A stretch of 47,034 bases of DNA, from NCBI RefSeq assembly GCF_020829645.1, contig NZ_JAIVFS010000066.1, forward strand, positions 1 through 47,034, in the 5' to 3' direction. Below are positions 43,604 to 47,034 of this stretch, piece by piece. Numbering within the stretch: the stretch's first letter is position 1; the number at the start of each line of letters is the position of its first letter. Source of the DNA: Nostoc mirabile CHAB5784. GTDB taxonomy: Bacteria > Cyanobacteriota > Cyanobacteriia > Cyanobacteriales > Nostocaceae. The translations under genes were made by a program, and so were the position numbers. Below the pieces are notes generated by a model. The model had not been told where the DNA came from and did no database searches. It saw only the letters and a program-made list of their open reading frames with translations.

Positions 43604-43728
43604 AAAGCAACTAATTCACTGTAGTAATGCACCCTTAAATATTTCCGCAGCAGACGCTTGACTAACCTTCGCAGATTAACCTTGACACTCTCTTGCACAG
43701 TCCAGTCATTGGTGACGTTGCTGGCGAT

Positions 43729-44721
43729 TTATGAGCCATTGGATTCACCTTTAGAAATTCGTTTGGCAATTCTACTACCAACTCCTCTAAGACCTTGCTT
43801 ATACTCTTCTTTTATTCTGTATATTTGTTTTCCTAGAGTTTCTCTATCTATATAATCATTAAAAACTAAATTTATGGGGTCTTGCAAGTAAGGTTGTATT
43901 TTATTGACAAAATCTTTTGGAACGGGAATTTTTAGGTCTGCTTTGATTTGATCTAAAATATCTGCTTCTACAATTTTTATTTGTTCACCAGCTAAAGTCC
44001 CCATTCTAGTTTTAGTTAAAATCTGACTAACTTTATCTAAAACACTGACTTCAACAACATACCCATTTACCAAAATCCGGCACTGGACTACACCGTATCT
44101 TCTTACATATTCCTTGTGTGGTGCTTCCCAAAGGTTAGAATAAGCTTTTCTAGTCCCAAATACATAACCTAATATACCACTAGATATTTCTATATCTTGT
44201 TCGGCGAACTCTCTTAGCTTTTCCCAATCAAGCACAAGATGAATAATTTGTAGTCCTGCTAATTTCTTTTTTAACCACCAGTCAGGTGTGATGGTATTTT
44301 TATTTATCTGTCTGGGTGGCTCTATACCTAAAATTACTAAAAAATCTGGTAATTTGAGTATTGTTTCTCTTAATAGATTTTCAGCAGGTAAAACCTTTTT
44401 TTTCTTTACTGGACTGCTATTAAGATGCGGTCTGTACTGTGCTATTAATTTTTTCTCTTCTTCATCTAGGTTGATTTCGCTTAACTTATTGTAATATATA
44501 TAAAACTTTTTTCTACTTTGTGATGATAATTGGTAAAGCCTATGGTGCGCTTTCCCATTCCATCTCTTTTTAATATTTTTTGCTTTTCCTATGTACCATA
44601 CTATATTGTTTTCATCTATTACATAATAAATGCCAGAATCTTCTGGTAAAAAATGTTTATTTTTTAAATCAACCTTCTCTAAATTTAAAATTGACTCATC
44701 AGCATTCATATATAGTGCCAA
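43729..44721 (-). CDS. GIY-YIG nuclease, 330 aa
   Basis: An N-terminal GIY-YIG domain: GIYYVIDENNIVWYIGKAKN with G30-I31-Y32, Y43-I44-G45, then the catalytic Arg (R53) and a Glu in DEEEKKLIAQYRPHLN (Tyr-Arg-Pro-His-Leu-Asn is a common family ending). The remaining ~220 residues are a family-specific region with several hydrophobic strands (FLVILGI, LVLDWEKLREFAEQ) and a basic C-terminus. It is convergent with the AAA/nuclease gene, 125 bp apart. Its N-terminus matches the layout of the truncated copy at 3429. Its role is unknown, perhaps defence or mobile-element cleavage. Confidence 0.85.
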   Translation of the reverse strand: MALYMNADESILNLEKVDLKNKHFLPEDSGIYYVIDENNIVWYIGKAKNIKKRWNGKAHHRLYQLSSQSRKKFYIYYNKLSEINLDEEEKKLIAQYRPHLNSSPVKKKKVLPAENLLRETILKLPDFLVILGIEPPRQINKNTITPDWWLKKKLAGLQIIHLVLDWEKLREFAEQDIEISSGILGYVFGTRKAYSNLWEAPHKEYVRRYGVVQCRILVNGYVVEVSVLDKVSQILTKTRMGTLAGEQIKIVEADILDQIKADLKIPVPKDFVNKIQPYLQDPINLVFNDYIDRETLGKQIYRIKEEYKQGLRGVGSRIAKRISKGESNGS

Positions 44722-44940
44722 TTATTATTTAATATTTACTTCTGATTTTTTTAAACTTGTAGATATTAGATTTTACTTAGTGTAAACTGCAACTAAAAGT
44801 TCGTCATCTGTAACTTTAATAATTGGCATTTTTGTAACAAAGTTAGATTTTTCAATTGAGGAGAAACGTCATACAGCCCGCGCGTCTCGTTTCCTCCGTT
44901 GCCCTAATATAACAATATTGATATATTTAGAGGGTATGCT

Positions 44941-45339
44941 GTGCCTGAAACCCGTATTGTTTTCTACCAGGAAGAAGAAGGGGAAGTTCCTGTCCTTGAA
45001 TGGCTGACGAGACTTTTGAAAGAAGACCGCAAAGGTTATGCAAACTGTGTTGCTCGAATCAAACAACTTGGGGCATCAGGATACGAACTCCGTCGCCCGG
45101 CGGCTGATTACTTGCGCGACGGGATATATGAGCTTAGAGCAAAGCATATTCATGTGCAATACCGCATCTTGTACTTCTTTCATGGGCAAAATGTGGCAAT
45201 TCTCGCACACGCCATTACAAAGGAAGAAGCAGCTGTACCTCCAATTGATATTGAACGAGCGATCGCACGAAAGCTTTTATTTGAAGAAAACCCAGAAGTT
45301 CACACCTACGTAGAGGAACAAGAGGATGGCGAAGACTAG
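44941..45339 (+). CDS. higB: RelE/HigB-like toxin (Gp49-like)
   Basis: 132 aa, GTG start with AGAGGG six bases upstream. The sequence fits the phage-derived Gp49/HigB-like toxin family: IVFYQEEEGEVPVLEWLTRL, a middle ELRRPAADYLRDGIYELRA, and VQYRILYFFHGQNVAIL followed by AHAITKEEAAVP. Toxins of this group cleave translated mRNA. It overlaps the antitoxin gene by 14 bp, toxin first, as in higBA. A CAATATTG core with nearby near-symmetric bases (44907-44926) is a likely autoregulation site. Confidence 0.85.
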   Translation: MPETRIVFYQEEEGEVPVLEWLTRLLKEDRKGYANCVARIKQLGASGYELRRPAADYLRDGIYELRAKHIHVQYRILYFFHGQNVAILAHAITKEEAAVPPIDIERAIARKLLFEENPEVHTYVEEQEDGED

Positions 45340-45637
45340 CGATGCAATAAAAATCATTAACAAGATAACCAGCAGCGACCCTGAGCTTGAGGCAATGGTG
45401 GAGTCAGCCTCTATAAATGCAGAAGTGGCACAGGTTATTTACTCTGCCAGAACAAAAGCGGGGTTAACACAGAAACAGCTTGCTGAACTTGTTGGTACAA
45501 AACAGCCTGTGATTGCACGGCTGGAAGATGCTGATTACGAGGGACACTCTCTTTCAATGCTGCAAAAAATCGCTCACGCTCTCAATCAACGGGTAGTGAT
45601 TCAGCTTGCTCCAATAGAACACGAGCAAAGTGCATAG
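45326..45637 (+). CDS. higA: XRE-type antitoxin (HigA-like)
   Basis: 103 aa with a helix-turn-helix: VIYSARTKAGLTQKQLAELV, GTKQPVIARLEDADYEGHSL, then LQKIAHALNQRVVIQL. This is the XRE pattern of HigA-like antitoxins that bind the toxin and repress the operon. The start overlaps the toxin by 14 bp. Confidence 0.88.
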   Translation: MAKTSDAIKIINKITSSDPELEAMVESASINAEVAQVIYSARTKAGLTQKQLAELVGTKQPVIARLEDADYEGHSLSMLQKIAHALNQRVVIQLAPIEHEQSA

Positions 45638-45719
45638 AGCATTCTAGTAGCAATGAATACGTTGTTTAGAAACATGGTCAGTATACACCTGATTGAAACA
45701 TTTGAATACTCAGGTATTT

Positions 45720-45754
45720 AAATATCTGGATACCCAGATATTTGTACATTCAAT
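45720..45754 (+). promoter_or_regulatory. Second copy of the partition-like site, next to vapBC
   Basis: AAATATCTGG and CCAGATATTT form a perfect 10-bp inverted repeat around ATAC, with core CTGGATACCCAG at 45726-45737. The 35 bp match the site before parA at most positions. It sits between the higBA and vapBC pairs, about 115 bp upstream of the antitoxin gene. Confidence 0.65.
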
Positions 45755-45867
45755 TAGCCGTGTACCCAGCCCAGGTTGCGATATTATGCTTTTATTTCTA
45801 GTGAGGAAAGTAACAGCATAATTAAGGTACTTCCCAAATTTTTAAGTATGAGTTCTGGAATGCCGAC

Positions 45868-46158
45868 ATGGAAACGATGAAGTTGCGATCGCATATTGGG
45901 ACAGATGGTATATTGCAAATCCAGACACCCACTGATTTAAAAGATACAAATGTTGAGATAGTGGTGGTTATACAGCCGTTAGCTGATGCAGAAGTTGCAA
46001 CATCTTCAGAAGCCCAAGCACAATATAACGCTTGGGGAAAGCCCACAACGAAAAAATCGATAAGTAATGCAATTGCCAGAATGGAACAACTGCGACGAGA
46101 AGTAGCGTTAGATAAAACGTCAATCCGCTCCATGATTGAAGAGGGGCGAAGATTTTAA
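45868..46158 (+). CDS. vapB: VapB-like antitoxin
   Basis: 96 aa. The N-terminus MKLRSHIGTDGILQIQTPTD is the short strand-turn-strand of AbrB/VapB-like antitoxins (start at residue 1 or at M4). The C-terminal helical half would grip the toxin. Its stop overlaps the vapC start (TAATG), a classic TA pairing. The partition-like site upstream may share its operator. Confidence 0.8.
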   Translation: METMKLRSHIGTDGILQIQTPTDLKDTNVEIVVVIQPLADAEVATSSEAQAQYNAWGKPTTKKSISNAIARMEQLRREVALDKTSIRSMIEEGRRF

Positions 46159-46604
46159 TGCAGTTTGTTTTGGATTGTTCTGTAGCAATTAGCTGGTGTT
46201 TGGTGGATGAAAATAACCCCACTGCAAATGCGATACTAGCAATAATGCCGGATGCTGAAGCATTTGTACCGGGGATTTGGTCACTGGAGATTGCTAATGT
46301 CCTACTAGTGGCTGAACGGCGTAACCGCATGACTACTGATCAATCATCAGAAGCTATTACCTTGTTACAGTCTCTGTTGATCCAGGTTGATACCGCTACA
46401 GATGCAAACGCATTGGGTGCAACCCTGACGCTGGGGAGACAGGAAGGTTTAGCAGCTTATGACGCAGCTTACTTAGAATTGGCGTTGCGGTTGGGATTGC
46501 CGTTGGCAACGATTGATCAAAGGTTAGCTCTGGCGGCTACAAGGTGTGGCGTGGATTTGGTCGTTGCCGATGAAGAAACGCCTTCAATTGGGGAGACACC
46601 GTAA
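46158..46604 (+). CDS. vapC: VapC-type PIN-domain ribonuclease toxin
   Basis: 148 aa. The four acidic PIN residues are visible: Asp6 (FVLDCSVA), Glu44 (WSLEIANVLL), Asp102 (AAYDAAYLELAL) and Asp120 (ATIDQRLALAA). VapC toxins cut tRNA or rRNA when released. It is coupled to its antitoxin. Pairs like this help keep plasmids in a population. Confidence 0.93.
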   Translation: MQFVLDCSVAISWCLVDENNPTANAILAIMPDAEAFVPGIWSLEIANVLLVAERRNRMTTDQSSEAITLLQSLLIQVDTATDANALGATLTLGRQEGLAAYDAAYLELALRLGLPLATIDQRLALAATRCGVDLVVADEETPSIGETP

Positions 46605-46620
46605 GTCAGGTTTTGACACT

Positions 46621-46641
46621 CCCCACCGATAAATCGGGGGG
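46621..46641. repeat. IS200/IS605-type right-end hairpin
   Basis: CCCC-A-CCGAT pairs with ATCGG-GGGG around AA: a 9-bp stem with one bulged base, the kind of subterminal hairpin recognised by TnpA. It lies 10 bp beyond the tnpB stop, where the element's right end and the 3' end of its omega RNA are expected. Confidence 0.65.
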
Positions 46642-46650
46642 ATTCTAGCA

Positions 46651-47034
46651 TCACTGACGTTCTTTGCTTTTACAGGTCTTACGACCAATAGAAGTAGGGA
46701 GAACATCTCCACTAGCGTTAGTTTGGGGTTGCCCACCCCTACCGCTTGCACGACTTAAAATTACCTTGGCAGCATTCACATCGCGTTGTTCTGTATGTCC
46801 GCACTTGTTGCAAGAATGAGTTCGAGTGCTGAGAGATTTTTGGACTCTAGCACCGCAATTACTACATTCCTGACTCGTGAAGTGGGGAGGAATTGCTATA
46901 ATTTCTCGACCAAATTTCACACCAAAGTATTCAAGCCACTGGCGGAAGTTATACCAAGAAGCATCTGTTATGCTTTTGGCTAGTTTGTGGTTTCTCACCA
47001 TGCCGGAAATATTTAAGTCTTCCAAGACTACCTT
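46651..47034 (-). CDS. tnpB: TnpB (IS200/IS605 family), C-terminal part, runs off the window
   Basis: The last 128 codons of a TnpB protein. VVLEDLNISGM carries the RuvC-II Glu, CSNCGA...CNKCGH is the zinc-finger pair, and the final RuvC-III Asp lies in RDVNAAKVIL. TnpB is an RNA-guided nuclease that favours keeping its element. Its guide RNA would overlap the 3' end of this gene and the hairpin at 46621. The rest lies outside the window, so intactness cannot be judged. Confidence 0.92.
   Translation of the reverse strand, partial: KVVLEDLNISGMVRNHKLAKSITDASWYNFRQWLEYFGVKFGREIIAIPPHFTSQECSNCGARVQKSLSTRTHSCNKCGHTEQRDVNAAKVILSRASGRGGQPQTNASGDVLPTSIGRKTCKSKERQ

Overview
The window looks like part, or nearly all, of a large plasmid from a filamentous cyanobacterium of the Nostoc/Anabaena type. 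Three observations support this. The cyanobacterial palindrome GCGATCGC recurs through most of the backbone genes. The backbone is plasmid-like: ParA with a site-bearing partner, a MobV-type relaxase, a primase/SF3 helicase, an actin-like ATPase and an FtsK/VirD4-like ATPase. A single-RRM glycine-tailed RNA-binding protein of the cyanobacterial Rbp type is also present. I saw no rRNA, tRNA or core metabolic gene. The window ends inside a tnpB gene. Whether its two ends join as a circle cannot be decided from the sequence alone.

Layout. 0-2.1 kb: a par operon (parA plus a ribbon-helix-helix partner whose own coding sequence carries repeated partition-like sites), then rbp. 2.1-5.9 kb: a T5orf172-type GIY-YIG protein, a truncated GIY-YIG gene and several unknown small genes. 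5.9-9.4 kb: an iteron-like region, a probable mobilisation accessory gene, a probable oriT and the relaxase-primase fusion. 9.4-14.5 kb: a two-gene NB-ARC (STAND) module whose large gene is split by one extra base in a field of 96-bp tandem repeats. A 40-bp inverted repeat at 6.39 and 15.24 kb brackets the mobilisation and STAND region. 16-20.5 kb: the primase/helicase and its small zinc-finger partner. 20.6-26.7 kb: a ribbon-helix-helix repressor with a palindromic operator, divergent from a tightly packed operon that runs from an actin-like ATPase to an FtsK/VirD4-like membrane ATPase. 27-32.6 kb: small unknown genes, a double winged-helix protein and a PadR-regulated membrane protein set.

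32.7-47 kb is accessory and defence-like. It holds three paralogous winged-helix proteins sharing a Gly/Gln/Asn motif, and a PLD-nuclease/SNF2-helicase fusion flanked by two relics of the same tyrosine recombinase. Next come an intact tyrosine recombinase and a two-gene unit of a winged-helix protein with an AAA ATPase carrying PD-(D/E)XK nuclease and helix-hairpin-helix domains. A GIY-YIG nuclease, a HigBA-like and a VapBC toxin-antitoxin pair, and the 3' part of an IS200/IS605-type tnpB complete the region.

The best candidates for undescribed biology are five. First, the winged-helix + AAA/nuclease/HhH pair at 41.2-43.6 kb. Second, the PLD-SNF2 gene boxed by recombinase relics. Third, the actin/FtsK operon. 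Fourth, partition-like sites embedded at exact 120-bp spacing inside the parB-like gene, with another copy next to vapBC. Fifth, the shared QQGGQGN-type motif that links the winged-helix paralogues and, more loosely, the STAND module.
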